A stretch of 64,000 nt of DNA from Achatina immaculata (GCA_009760885.1 CM019702.1:49056425-49120424); one strand, 5' to 3'. Numbered from the stretch's first letter, positions 49,401 through 58,578 are shown. Made by a program: numbers and translations. The notes: generated from the letters alone by a model not told the origin.

Positions 49401-49674
49401 AACACTATCAGTTCTATTTCTATCAAATTAACAGTTTCTAACAAACTAACACTATCAGTTCTATTTCTATCAAATTAACAGTTTCTAACAAACTAACACT
49501 ATCAGTTCTATTTCTATCAAACTAACACTACTAACACTGTCAGTAAAGAGCAATTTGATTCTCAAATTACTTACCTCCGTACGCGATGTGTATTTGTTGC
49601 GGCTGTTTGTTGAGATTACCAGCCGTGACCAAACTTACAGAAAACGCTAAGACTAATTCAAGACGGATCAACAT
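22452..49674 (-). CDS. ACP7: ACP7-B: complete acid phosphatase type 7 (purple acid phosphatase), 11 coding exons
   Basis: Hydrolyses phosphomonoesters with a binuclear metal centre; predicted secreted or lysosomal. Exons (minus strand): 49674-49575, 46968-46771, 43011-42829, 38620-38595, 37175-37078, 28366-28189, 26969-26856, 26476-26348, 26096-26025, 24793-24656, 22529-22452. All have AG/GT borders and matching phases and sum to 1314 nt: 437 residues plus TGA, close to the usual length of animal ACP7. Residues 1-18 (MLIRLELVLAFSVSLVTA) look like a signal peptide, which supports the ATG at 49674. An N-terminal beta-sandwich domain (about 24-115) precedes the catalytic domain. Metal ligands by motif: Asp133 (GDLG), Asp162 and Tyr165 (GDFAYD), Asn197 (GNHE), His280 (GHRPMY), His328 and His330 (AHEHSYER). 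The C-terminus is QVSDDKGGQIIDSFTLVK plus a short tail. Introns are swollen by transposons; no lesion was seen in any exon. ACP7-A is the downstream paralogue. Confidence 0.93.
22597..22850 (+). mobile_element. RTE-3 LINE 3' end in ACP7-B intron 10
   Basis: Reads YSGHIKRHDNLEKTVLEGYI, then KRKRGRPRRRWLQDIVDDLE and LAHNREAYRSAVWEAKFRKG. It ends in a (GAAT)n tail. Confidence 0.88.
23270..23800 (+). mobile_element. Non-LTR retrotransposon fragment with RNase H-like segment
   Basis: Reads VVVTDSQSMLRKIEG and then MWIYCPGHVAANDNEIVDHI, matching the C-terminal half of the RNase H domain of Jockey/I-type elements. A following frame (RQRFEEWGRKIQVAAG...) may be the post-RNase H region. Broken by stops. 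Confidence 0.65.
24085..24205 (-). mobile_element. tRNA-derived SINE head
   Basis: On the minus strand the segment starts ggggtgctagttggctaag (A-box-like, 24195-24184). After an extended arm it carries gttcgaatcc (B box, 24127-24118), matching the pol III internal promoter consensus. The 80-100 nt layout resembles a tRNA with a long variable arm. It lies in ACP7-B intron 10. Confidence 0.6.
24243..24440. repeat. Minisatellite, 36-bp unit, five copies
   Basis: The unit aaggacattacttctctata plus tgaaagtgttttagta repeats five times nearly perfectly. Because 36 is a multiple of three, an open frame (KDITSLYESVLV repeated) appears, but it lies in an intron and has no other coding support. Confidence 0.92.
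24955..25396 (+). mobile_element. RTE-3 LINE 3' end (longer copy) in ACP7-B intron 9
   Basis: Reads ETWTLNKTAEKHINAFECKC, then KLKYFGHIKRHDKLEKTVLE and GRPKRRWLQDIVDDLQMDAA, ending in a (GAAT)n tail. The copy at 22597 is shorter. Confidence 0.88.
25400..25985. other. ACP7-B intron sequence without recognised content
   Basis: AT-rich, several poly-A runs, no exon or clear transposon seen. Confidence 0.5.
27530..27740 (+). repeat. SINE-like family A, copy 1
   Basis: Contains aaggccccagggttcatcca and gcctctaaaaatggctgcca, then gcatgatattaaccacatca. It aligns with copies at 42170-42375 and, on the other strand, 52385-52515. Confidence 0.6.
27850..28030 (+). mobile_element. Jockey/I-type LINE 3' end fragment
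   Basis: Reads AEIHLYQELKIGPTDLSACG, then KEHQTPHHILQSCQLH, the cysteine/histidine-containing region after the RNase H domain. Only the last part is present. Confidence 0.6.
28670..29030. repeat. Minisatellite, about 52-55-bp unit, six to seven copies
   Basis: The units contain ttttaatctaaaaacttctt, gagacatttcttcttttacc and acttcag or tcttcag. The outer copies are diverged. It lies in ACP7-B intron 5. Confidence 0.88.
29734..30846 (-). mobile_element. RTE-1 LINE, 5'-truncated, with 14-bp target duplication
   Basis: Flanked by the perfect direct repeat tacacagagaatgt (29720-29733 and 30847-30860). The minus strand reads from the reverse-transcriptase block (FEKAFDSVNRDALWKI) to the 3' end with an (AG)n tail. 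It carries the same TAA and TGA nonsense codons as the full-length copy at 33429-36620. Confidence 0.93.
30878..32376 (+). mobile_element. Tc1-like DNA transposon, inactive
   Basis: Ends in inverted repeats: ctgttcaaaaaaaagaaatg at 30878 and its near-complement ending gaacag at 32376, followed by TA. The transposase relic runs about 31195-32187: MAHLTTEQ then a stop, SQSVVARQFNVVRSIISRL, NDWRRVWFSDESFFLLQRH (first catalytic Asp), GGGGVLVWGTINF and the terminal RCRSLIQAKGGHTPY. Several stops and frameshifts make it non-functional. Confidence 0.9.
33429..36620 (+). mobile_element. Full-length RTE-1 LINE (3.19 kb) with 13-bp target duplication
   Basis: Flanked by the perfect direct repeat attatgcacattt (33416-33428 and 36621-36633). 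The endonuclease domain runs 33629-34537: IGSWNVRTLNQTGKLAQTI, GIQEARWTGQGRR, LILGDFNAKVG, IDHILI, GSDHNLLVAKIKL. The reverse transcriptase runs 34590-35885: GNWRGITLLPLTSKVF, REQAGFRKGRSCIDHIFVLR, FIDFEKAFDSVNRDAL, VQTGVKQGCVLSPTLFILA, DLDFADDIC. The C-terminal region (RWLGHVL, SKGRPKETWRRTTERMLSN) ends near 36600, then an (AG)n tail. Inactivating lesions are a frame break between 34537 and 34590, another at about 35850, a TAA at about 36128 and a TGA at about 36392. Confidence 0.95.
36640..37070. other. ACP7-B intron 5 sequence next to exon 5
   Basis: No exon or clear repeat recognised. A short open frame (36559-36897) starts inside RTE-1 and is not supported as a gene. Confidence 0.4.
37954..38536 (+). 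mobile_element. RTE-2 LINE 3' end with 13-bp target duplication
   Basis: Flanked by gatgctaatatta at 37941-37953 and 38537-38549. It reads YLGAVITSDGKCRTEIKNRI, RNILTNTSLSMIVRKRVLK, RMLRIPWTAKIINEEYKR and EGRRSRGRPR before a stop, and ends in a (GAT)n tail that merges with the target repeat. Closely related to the copy at 9585-11170. Confidence 0.92.
39480..39870 (-). mobile_element. RTE-5 LINE 3' fragment
   Basis: The plus strand ccacttggtcagtccactga, catgacatgtccaagaaatt and so on is the counterpart of the RTE-5 copy at 8350-8560. The minus strand includes SIAIWLGNLDGQQKKDDEG, a degraded C-terminal RTE region. Confidence 0.75.
40205..40315 (-). mobile_element. Penelope-like 3' tail remnant
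   Basis: The reverse complement gives ggtgtaaaccaaaacatcac and aactgtgtgctcgttaataa plus agctgtt, matching the tails at 6210 and 20585. Confidence 0.5.
40355..40465. repeat. (AG)n-rich microsatellite
   Basis: Nearly continuous gagaga interrupted by short words, adjacent to the LTR-like repeat. The minus-strand frames here are only Ser/Leu/Phe repeats. Confidence 0.9.
40473..41720 (+). repeat. LTR-like dispersed repeat, copy 1 (diverged)
   Basis: Starts tgtagcacagccttgtaagt like the copy at 50402 and shares many blocks with it: gacgctatt..., ...tattggaca..., gtagtgttagac, a tata box-like gatatataagtca at about 41085, and caaataaagaacac near its end. No target duplication was seen here. Confidence 0.55.
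41990..42055 (+). mobile_element. Penelope-like 3' tail remnant
   Basis: ctttttaactaataaagctg plus ttcctactgttgttttaaat matches the aataaagctgctcctact tail of the Penelope element. Confidence 0.45.
42170..42375 (+). repeat. SINE-like family A, copy 2
   Basis: aaggccccggggtcaactca, gcctctaaaaataggtacct and gcatgatactgaccacatca match copy 1 at 27530-27740. In ACP7-B intron 3. Confidence 0.6.
43020..43920. other. ACP7-B intron 2 sequence next to exon 3, nothing recognised
   Basis: AT-rich, short open frames only, no repeat identified. Confidence 0.45.
43934..46669 (-). mobile_element. RTE-1 LINE, 5'-truncated, with a nested LINE fragment
   Basis: The minus strand runs from the end of the endonuclease/linker region (RLKEQVLSNFAQKDKEVKEL at about 46430) through reverse transcriptase (EKLQKEQTGFRKGRSCIDHI, FIDFEKAFDSVIRDALWK) to the C-terminal region and an (AG)n tail at 43934. 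Possible target repeats are ggaatagc (43926) and ggaacagc (about 46670), one mismatch. Interrupted at 45628-46259. Confidence 0.88.
45628..46259 (-). mobile_element. Jockey/I-type LINE 3' end nested in RTE-1
   Basis: The minus strand reads QQTILFHLRTGHRRLLSHLH, then MSHTNECPCGSGFQTPEHIF and QECPNHADQRRETWP, the RNase H end and Cys/His region of Jockey/I-type LINEs. It ends in a (GAA)n tail at 45628-45641 and is flanked by ttgtgct (45621-45627 and 46260-46266). Confidence 0.88.
46980..48160. other. ACP7-B intron 1, left part, nothing recognised
   Basis: AT-rich with a short (TATG)n-like stretch at about 47235-47270. No exon or transposon identified. Confidence 0.45.
48170..49545. repeat. 1.4-kb minisatellite in ACP7-B intron 1 with an inverted block
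   Basis: Variants of actaacactatcagttct plus attt, ttttcctaac or tctatcaa repeat dozens of times. The right part settles into a compound unit of about 52 bp (a full unit followed by a shortened actaacacttctgtttc unit). Between about 48780 and 48966 the same repeat runs in the opposite orientation (gaactgatagtgttagtttg). It ends 30 bp before exon 1. Confidence 0.95.
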
Positions 49675-50019
49675 GTTTGGTATTCTGAACGTTATAATCT
49701 TGAGCTTTGTCTTATATCAGATGTTTAGCCTGGTCTGAGTAAAGTTGCGATACTTCAGACACCAAAAATGCAGTGTTATATCTGCAGCCAATACTATCAC
49801 CGAGGTCAAAGTTAAAAAAGAACATCCTATTACATTATTAGGGGTGATGAGCTTTAAAAACGAAAAGCATTGCGAGTTTTTTTTTTTGGGGGGGGGGAGT
49901 GGGTTGGTTGGTTGTTTTAAAATCGAAACGTCACACAACATCCCATTACTGAGATGTAACAAAAGCATCAGGTATAGAACTTATCGTTACTGATAACAGC
50001 AATATCAGTTTTTCATATC

Positions 50020-50225
50020 TTACAACCTTCCCGTGCCGCTAAACGTCACATAGGGCCCGCGAGGTAATTCGCCAAGATTTCCTGTCTTCGGCGAATTTTT
50101 CAATCTCATCAAGGGATGTAATGCCCACTGAACTGTCCTCTCTTAATTAACAATGTCCTCTTTAGAGTTTCACGTGGTCCACCTCTATTTCTTCGGCTTG
50201 TTGTGTCCCACTTGATAGCTTGATA
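50020..50225 (-). mobile_element. RTE-4 LINE 3' fragment upstream of ACP7-B
   Basis: taaacgtcacatagggcccg and ...caatctcatcaagggatgta match, in reverse complement, the RTE-4 3' end at 58320-58440. The flanking block tttcacgtggtccacc and ...cttcggcttgttgtgtccca follows. Confidence 0.75.
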
Positions 50226-50401
50226 TCAGTTTTTAGCGATAAGTAAATAGCGTGATGTGATATATATGTTTTATTGAGATTAGTATTAGTCACTGGGAAA
50301 ACTCAAGAGGAAAAGAAACAGAGGGACACACGCACACACACACGCACGCACCCTCTCACACACCATGCAACACCCACACTGCACATACACATATACATAT
50401 A

Positions 50402-51878
50402 TGTAGCATGGCCTTGTAAGTAATGATTATTGTTATTATTAATATTAATGAATATGATTATGAAAATATACTGTAAAGAAAATAGTAACATCAAATAGCG
50501 ACAGAGAAAAGTAGGTAGGAAAGGAAGAGAAAGGTATAAAACTTCCATGACACTAGAACAAGATACAGACAAAAGTAAACAGTGGAAACAGTGAATAGAA
50601 AAGGACGAGACTCAGTGACTCTGAGATATAGGTAATACAAAGGAAGGACGTCAGAAAATAGGATGATCCAGTGATAACAAAGCGGTGACTGGACGTTGAC
50701 ACATGTAAACAAAATAGAAAAGACGAATAGAAAAGGAAGACACAATGAAAAGCGAGGACACAATAAAACCTCTGGCATGAAAGAGCAAGATAATGACTTA
50801 GGTAAATAACAATTGTATAGACAAAATTGACATTGACACGCATGGCACCTGTTATGTGACAAGCGTTAAGAGGCTTTTATGACGCTATTGCACACGGTTT
50901 TTAAATAAAGGAGTGACCGACTCGGCCAGTTGACCAATTAAATATTTAGAGGCGTGGAGTATTGGACAAATGACTAAGAGAGATAAGTCACGGGGCAGTT
51001 TGAATGACGGACAGTCATGGGAACCAGTGGACATCTGAAGGGTGGAGCCAAAATACTTATTGGTTAATATGTCAAGCTGGACTTGAAGATAAAAAAGCGA
51101 GCGGAGAGACAGGTACGGAAGAGCGAGCGGAGAAACCAAGAAGTACGGAAGTAGAAGAGAGAGGAGGGAGAGGAGGGAGATCGTCAGAGCACCGTCGGTC
51201 CAGCAAGTAGCGACTGACCAGAACTGCAAGAAGGATGGTCAGTGCACGTGGACAGTCAAGAGCGAAGAAAGAAGGTCCGACCAGAACAGCCGAGAAGCCA
51301 TCAGATGAGAGATAAGAACGGAAGTCCAGAGAAGAGGCAAGTAGACTTTGCTCGTTAGTACACTGCGACTGAGAGACGGCAGAGGAAGACCGTCAGAAGA
51401 AATCAGAAGACAGACAAGAGAAGAAAGAGGACGATATAAAATCAGAGGTAGTGTTAGACGAAATATAGTTTTCAAGTGGTTCAAGTAACTAAGAAGAACT
51501 GACACTTTTGAAACTTTGAGTACAGTGATTTTAGACGAGAAACTAGTTGGCCAAGTATCGCAGATGTGATATAATATTGAGATAGAAAATGTTCTCGTAT
51601 CAAGTGTAGAATATTGTGAATTTGAGAAATTGAGAAATGCTGCATGTATAATATGATATAGTTTGATATTGTGAACAAATGATTAAGTGTTTAAATCCAA
51701 GTGACGTGGTCGACAATACATCTTGAACTTATTTGTCAGATTTAAATAAATAATGTACAGAACATTTTCATCGGACCTGCTCTAGATTTAGTGAAGTGGT
51801 AATGTTTTATGAAACCTGTGATGTGTTAATCAAAGAGCATCTTTAAGCTTCAATTCTATAATATGGAACTATTCAGCA
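50402..51878 (+). mobile_element. Probable solo LTR (1.48 kb)
   Basis: Begins tgtagcatgg and ends ttcagca (TG...CA) between 5-bp direct repeats atata (50397-50401 and 51879-51883). It has AATAAA signals near 51745 and a diverged second copy at 40473-41720. No internal retroviral-type coding region was seen in the window. The 5-bp repeat is AT-only, so it is weak evidence on its own. Confidence 0.5.
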
Positions 51879-51884
51879 ATATAT

Positions 51885-52384
51885 GGAAAGCAGTCTTTAA
51901 TGTTATATACACACACGTACGCACACAAAACAGGCCAACATCTGTGTTGCTAGTGAAAGTCATGTTTCTAATAATAGCGCGCTATTCCTTTTTTTTTTTA
52001 AATACAAGGAGGAAGGACAACATATTGATAAAGAGGCCTTCCCCCCTCCCCCCAAGCATATGCACATAACCTACTAGAATATGAAACGTATTTTATTAAC
52101 ATATTTTTATTCATAAAATATAAAGAAAAATTTCAATAATACTATCTGTTTTCGGCTTATAAAACAGTTTTTAGATCAAGACTGTCTGTAGAATTTATCT
52201 TGTGGTAGATTCAATCACTTTGGCAGAATGAATCACATTAACGGCTAACAGCTTTTGTGGTGTCAAATACAGGTTCCTTGCTTTTGTATAATTTGTGTTT
52301 GATTTGGCCGTGTTTCCTTGCTAAAATGAGCACAAAACCTTTATTAGAATGGCATTCCATTCCATAGTCCTTCTCTAGTTCGTC
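51885..52384. other. Intergenic sequence, nothing recognised
   Basis: AT-rich, with poly-T and poly-C runs at about 51989 and 52040. Confidence 0.4.
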
Positions 52385-52515
52385 AGTCTTCTAGAGGCAC
52401 ATAGGGATATGGTGTTAGTGCCCATATTTTCCTTGACCTGTCAGCATAGTTAACGGGTGATTTGGTCAGTATCACGCCTGGCCGCCTTTCCTTCCCCAAC
52501 TCCAGAAGAAGTCGG
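52385..52515 (-). repeat. SINE-like family A, copy 3
   Basis: The reverse complement reads ggccaggcgtgatactgacc and later aaaatatgggcactaacacc, matching the core of copies 1 and 2. More diverged. Confidence 0.55.
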
Positions 52516-53289
52516 GTACCCCTCAAAAATTCAAATATTCATATTTAGCCAAATATGAAAACCTTGTATTCAGTACATCCCTAGATTTTTAGTACACAGA
52601 CCTGAGTTACAGCCAATAAACTAGCAGACATAAATACAAGATTCCAAAGAAATGCAGAAATCTTGTTAAATATTTTTTAAATCATGCACAGTTTAGAAAA
52701 AATCACAAAGAGGAATAACTGAAAAGTGTTCATTCATGTGTGAAATCTACTGATCTGTGCATAAGTCTGCACGGTTCACTACCTTCTTCAAGGAGGAAAG
52801 ATTTTTTTTTTTAAGATTCATAAAACTTCAGCATTTGAAGAGTCAAAATCAAAAGACGTACTTAAAAAGATTTGTTTTTATTAAGAAAATATCCACTACT
52901 TTAATTGAGTATGTAATAAAAATAAAAATTTGGAGCATGGTACAAGACAACTGTCAGAAATAAATGCATCAGTTTGTTTGTTTTTTGTTTTTTATTTCCT
53001 TTCTTCAACATGTTCCTTTATTATATTATTCTTTTCAACGAAAGTCACAAAACGAGAACTTGTAAAGATGAAGTTTTCCGATCTGATTATCTCTGAAATC
53101 GAGATGCTTAGGTATTTAGTCAGTCCTTCTACGTGTACATTTTCATTTTGTCCATACTCTTCTCTCTCAGACCATACATAGGATGCCATTTTATGAAACT
53201 GTTATAGAACACATACAAGACTTGTTTTCGTCTCAGCGCTTTTACTGGAGTGCTTTGTTGTGTAAGTTTACTAAATCATCATAAAATTT

Positions 53290-54245
53290 GACACATTGGC
53301 ACAGCGCATAAATAAGATCAATCGGTCATATTTGTCACAAAACGTATGTGCAGGATTATAAAAAGTACAAGATGTCTTGTCACAAAACTTGTGTGCAGGA
53401 TTATAAACATAGTCCTCCACTGGAAACAACTGTGTTAAGAACACACTTATATTAACATAGTCTTTGTAAGACAGGGAACATAGATCTGTTTGGTTAAAAA
53501 CTCTAACCTAATATAACCCAGAAACCTGTAGCAATCAACACTAATTGTAATTTTTATTTTTGTAAATTGTTATGTCAGGCAAACACGGACGGATGGGGAC
53601 ATGGAGATCGCCGGCAAGGATGAGGAAAATCTGGTGCGAAACCAATGAATCCAAGACGTGACAAGCCTATGGGTCTTTACAACAATGTTTTTCAGAATGA
53701 TGTAAACAAAAACAGAGCCAGCAGATTATAGGTGGCGGGGAATGGATATCGTTGAGGCACTCATCGGATTCCTCATCCCAAAAGTCGGAGCGTCTCTGTG
53801 GAACTGTCTCAAAGCCATCTGGCCAGCCAGCGTTGCATGCTGGATTTGAGGTGAAGAAGGGGCTTAAGTACAGCCACCAGAGGCTGGAAAACAAAGTTTT
53901 GGCCAGGCCAGCCTACACCACTGTCTCCATGGCAGTCGACCAAGACCACAGTCTACCCTAACAAGGAAAGGCGCTGAAGTCGGAGGTACCCAGCCAAAAG
54001 GCGCATCGCAAAAAAATCAGGGCGCCACGCATCATCGCCAGTGTGCGGAAGAAGAAGAAGAAGAAGAAGAAGATAAACATAGTACAAGATGCCTTGTCAC
54101 AAAACTTGTGTGTAGGATTATAAACAGAGTACAAGATGTCTTGTCACAAAACTTGTGTGTAGGATTACAAACATAGTACACGATGTCTTGTCACAAAACT
54201 TGTTTGTAGGATTATAAACATAGCGCAAGATTCAGCATTTCTGCA
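53290..54245. repeat. Minisatellite, about 50-bp unit, split by an insertion
   Basis: Units with cttgtcacaaaacttgtgtg, taggattataaacatagtac and aagatgt occur at about 53330-53412 and continue at 54073-54245, at least five copies in all. Confidence 0.88.
53413..54072 (+). mobile_element. Non-LTR-type insertion with (GAA)n tail and 10-bp target duplication
   Basis: The 660-bp segment interrupts the minisatellite and is bounded by ataaacatag (53403-53412 and 54073-54082). Its 3' end is (GAA)8-like. No coding domain was recognised, so it may be a SINE or the truncated 3' UTR of a LINE. Confidence 0.8.
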
Positions 54246-54914
54246 AAGGCTCAAGTATTGCGTACAATTTGTACAAAGCTGTTGTGTTGCAAAACTTGAA
54301 AAAAAATATATAAAATCTTGTCGTGATATCTCCTTTGAAGCGTTCTATCACGCTAATTCTGTTGCATACATGCCTGAAACATTCAGTTTGTTACTGATTA
54401 AGAGGACACAATGAATAAAATGTTATATCTCATTGAGAATGTTCTTATTTGCTTAACTATGTGAAAGTTTTGCATTGTATAAAATTCTACATATTTTTAT
54501 GTAGTCATATGATCATATTAACTCTTCCGCTCATTAATTAATTTTCATATTCTGCCAGAATAAATTTTGATTATAAATTTTGGTACAAAGAAAATTAAGG
54601 GAGTTTCTCTATATTTAAAAAAAAATTGGGTTGGTGTAGAAATGTGCTACTATTTATTTTATATAGACTTTGCCTAAACAGAGAGATTTCTATGAGCGTT
54701 GCTTCTCTTAAGCGTGCAAGAACTACCAACTCTGCCAATGTTGTTTTGGAATGAAAGAGTTAAGAATCAATTTTTTTAATTAGCGTCTGCAAGCCTATGA
54801 GTGCACGTCGCCAAAACAGAGAAAACAGTAAGCCTTCAGTTGATTTCAGCATCAATTTCTCTTGTGGAAACGATGCTCCTTGCCAGGATATATAGTCAAA
54901 CTTGGGGAACAACA

Positions 54915-57900
54915 TCACATTAGTCTCCGTCTTCTCATCATATCAGAAATTTGTTGCCGTTTCATTTGACTGACATAAGAGGATCCTGAGCCCTGACCCT
55001 CAGTGGTTGGCCTTCTATCATAACCTTGCTCAACCTCTTCTCGCGTGTTGAGATGATGAGAAAACGAAGAAGAACCACGAGAACTCGATGCTGCATTCTT
55101 CTGGGGCAACGTTTGTGATATCTCCCTAGTACCCGATGTTAAGAAATTTCTGCCATTTTGTAGGCTAGGTAGACGCGTGAGACTGGAATCTCGCCTGCTG
55201 GAGCTGCCAAACACTGGAGAGACTGTGTTCGAATCTCTGCTTCTCTTTTTGTGCCCGTACATACTGTAAAGTCCAGTGAAAGAGTTGCCATTGATCAGGG
55301 ATTTGTCAGACTGCAGAATACGGCGTCTCTCGTCTCGTTTCTTCAGTTCTAGTAGTTCCTGACGTCTGTTTTCTTGGATGCCCTCACGGATGCGACTTCG
55401 AACAGTGTTCGCCAGCTCCCTGTGGTCAAATGAAAAGTAGTAGTCAATATCGTACGATCTTAGAGAAATCTTCATTTTTGCATCTGACATATTCTTCTTG
55501 GGTAACATAGAAAATTGATGTGAAATAAGATAAATAAAATCTATCAGAGACAACGGCACAATATGAAGTAGTAGTAGTAGTTCTTCATCACCACCACCAC
55601 CATCACCACCTGGCACCACCACCACCACCACCACCTGGCACCACCACCACCTGGTACCACCACCTGGCACCACCACCACCACAATCATCATCATCGTCGT
55701 CGTCGTCGTCATCATCATCATCATCATCATCATCTTCTTCTTCTTCTTCTTCTTTGACGTTGTTGCCTTCAATATAGCATTTGATGCGTTATGTCGCAGT
55801 TATGCGGCTTTTGGCCTCGACAAACCCAAAGTCAGTTTGAGGTTTTTTTTTAATGACCGGTTTCCCTTTTCATTTTAATTCTTATTTACTTGGCCAGACT
55901 ACTGTCTTTTCTCGGGGAGCACTACTGGAGAGGTAGAATAGGGTACTGGTCTGGTACAATTTATCAGTTTCGATGCGAGCAGTCAGGTAAGGATCACATA
56001 TCTCTAGCTCACTCAGCTGGAGTACTACGTCGTTGCTCTCCAAAAAAATTTGAAAAAGTAAGAAACATAAGGAGTAAAAACTGCGGATACATTATATTAA
56101 ATATAAGGGGGAAAACTGCGCATACATTATATTAAATATAAGGGGGGAAACTGCGCATACATTATATTAAACATAAGGGGGAAAACTGCGCATACATTAT
56201 ATTAAACATAAGGGGGAAAACTGTGGATAAATTATTATTAAACACTAACGCAGCTAGAGATAAAACTGATTACGAGACACTTAACGTTCAGAAACGAAAG
56301 TTACTAACAGGTAGTCCGCTAGAATTTGTCTTGCTAAAGATAATAAACGAAAATGTGGAATATATCTTGTGCAAACAAACAGTTCCAGATCGAAACAGGC
56401 GTGAAACAATGATGTATTCACTTGCTTTTTGGAATTGCCATAGACTTCATAATGAAATAAAATGATGCACAGGTAAAACGGGCATTGACTGGGTACTTGA
56501 GACCCAACTGAAAGATCTTGATTTTGCAGATGACATAACTCTTATCAGTGACAATGGTTCTAATGACTGAAGTAGCCGGAGGTGGGGTGGAGGATATGCT
56601 CTCCACTCCAGTTAAATGTCTCCAAGGCGTGCGTCTCAAATAGCCTCTGACAGTCAAGTCCAGCTCCTGGCCTTCTCGTGGCGGAACTGCTCAAACTGAC
56701 AGGAGAAGGGGCGAAGGCGAATATCTGGCGCCTGAAAACCAGACGCTTCGGGTAGATGAGAGTCTTGTTTGGTAGCTCATCTGAGAGAAGGAAAACTCTG
56801 ATTAAAAACCTGCTGCTGGCGAGATTCTTCGTCTGCCGCGCGTGGGTGAAATTCCCCCAGGCCAATGAAGAAAATGCGAATAGGGTTGCTGAGCGGCGCC
56901 GCTGTGAAAAAGGTGAAGGAAAGGATAAAGTGACGATTAATCAGTATGTCCAGTAGACTCGCGACGAGAGCTACTCATACCACGGCACCTCTGCTCTAGA
57001 GGCCGGCCACGTCCGATGTACACCCATACTGGTGAAATATGTCTAAACCGGCTTAACCCAGGGGTGAAACTTGGTGACTACTCATGTCATGGTACCTCCG
57101 CTCTAGAGGTCGACCACATCCTAAACGCGCCCATACTGGGATAATAAGCCTAAACCGGCTTAACCCAGTGGTGAAACCTACTAGTGGCGAGGATTCAAAA
57201 GCTCCGTCCTGGTCACAACTAGGAAGGGTAGCGGCCACGACCACAAAACGCTGAAGTCGGAGACACTGGACCAGTGCAGTCTAGATAGGCAACCACCTCT
57301 CACTCTACGGGGATATATGAGTATCCTAATCACCCTGAGGTTTTCCGATGAGAAAGTCCAACGCTGGATTAGATGGGCAACCACCTCTCACCCGGCGGGG
57401 ATATACTGATATCTAAAACACGTCGAGGTTTTCAGGTGAGAAAGTTCAACTCTAGATTAAACTATTTCAACGAAAACCACAGAGTCATGCAATCCCGCTT
57501 CTGCGACTCACCGAGAATACAGGCCCAAGCCCCGCGACACTCTGAACCTCATGTGGTCATCTCGGGGATCTCTTTTGGCCCTCTCGGGGACCACAGGACC
57601 AATCAAGATCCACAGGAGTAACTTCAGTAGGATCACGGGGCGATCTTGGTGGTAGAAGCGAACGAAAGAAGAAGAAGAAGAAGACCAGTGACAATGTGAA
57701 ATCAATGCAAGTAAAAACAGATACCCTGTCTTCTTTGGGTAGTAAAATCGGGCTTGAAATTAACAAAGATAAAACAAAAATAATGGAACTCCTCATTAGC
57801 CACGAAGGACAAATATATGTAGAAGGAACAGCTGTTGAAGAAGTAAACCAATTTGCATGTCTCGGCAGCTACATAGACTAGGATGGTGACATTATAAATG

Positions 57901-58503
57901 AAGTTAGAATTCGAATTGCAAAAGCAGCATTGACCTTACAGAATCTTGAGGACATGTGGCATTCAAAAGTTATAAGCACAAAAACCAAGTTAAGATTATT
58001 CAATTCAAATGTAATATCCACCCTCATTTATGCATATGAAAGCTGGAAAACAACTAAAGAAACAGACAAGAAATTAGAATCTTTTAAAAACAAATACATC
58101 AGAAAACTACTCGGTATAAAGTGGAACGAATTCAAGAACAATACAGAGATAAGACAGATGAGAAAACAACAACCTTTCTCATGTGTGATCAGAAAAAGAA
58201 GATGGTTATATGTCGGTCATGTGATGAGAAAAACAACCAGAGAATCCCAAAACAAGATATCAAGTGGAGCACAACAGACTGAAAAAAAAAAGAGGTCGAT
58301 CACGTGAAACTGTGAAGAGAACATTGTTAAAAGAGGCCAGTTTAGTAGGAATAACATCCCTTGATGAGGCTGAAAAGCTCTCCGAAAACAGGAAATCTTG
58401 GCAAACTACTATGCGAGTCCTATGTGACGTTTAAGAGATGAAGGATTAAGATCGACATCAAATAAATATTGGAAAGTTTGTAATTGTAGGAAGGAGTATA
58501 GTT

Positions 58504-58578
<75 letters not shown>

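Noticed and set aside
15050..50225. RTE-4 3' ends near exon 1 of both ACP7 genes as a shared ancestral promoter insertion
   Set aside because: One lies inside intron 1 of A (15050-15500), the other about 350 bp upstream of B (50020-50225); positions are not homologous.
54915..55772. Using the whole 285-codon ORF as the last EF-hand exon
   Set aside because: Its first third is translated trinucleotide repeat; a strong acceptor at 55420-55421 joins the middle exon in frame, so the exon starts at 55419.
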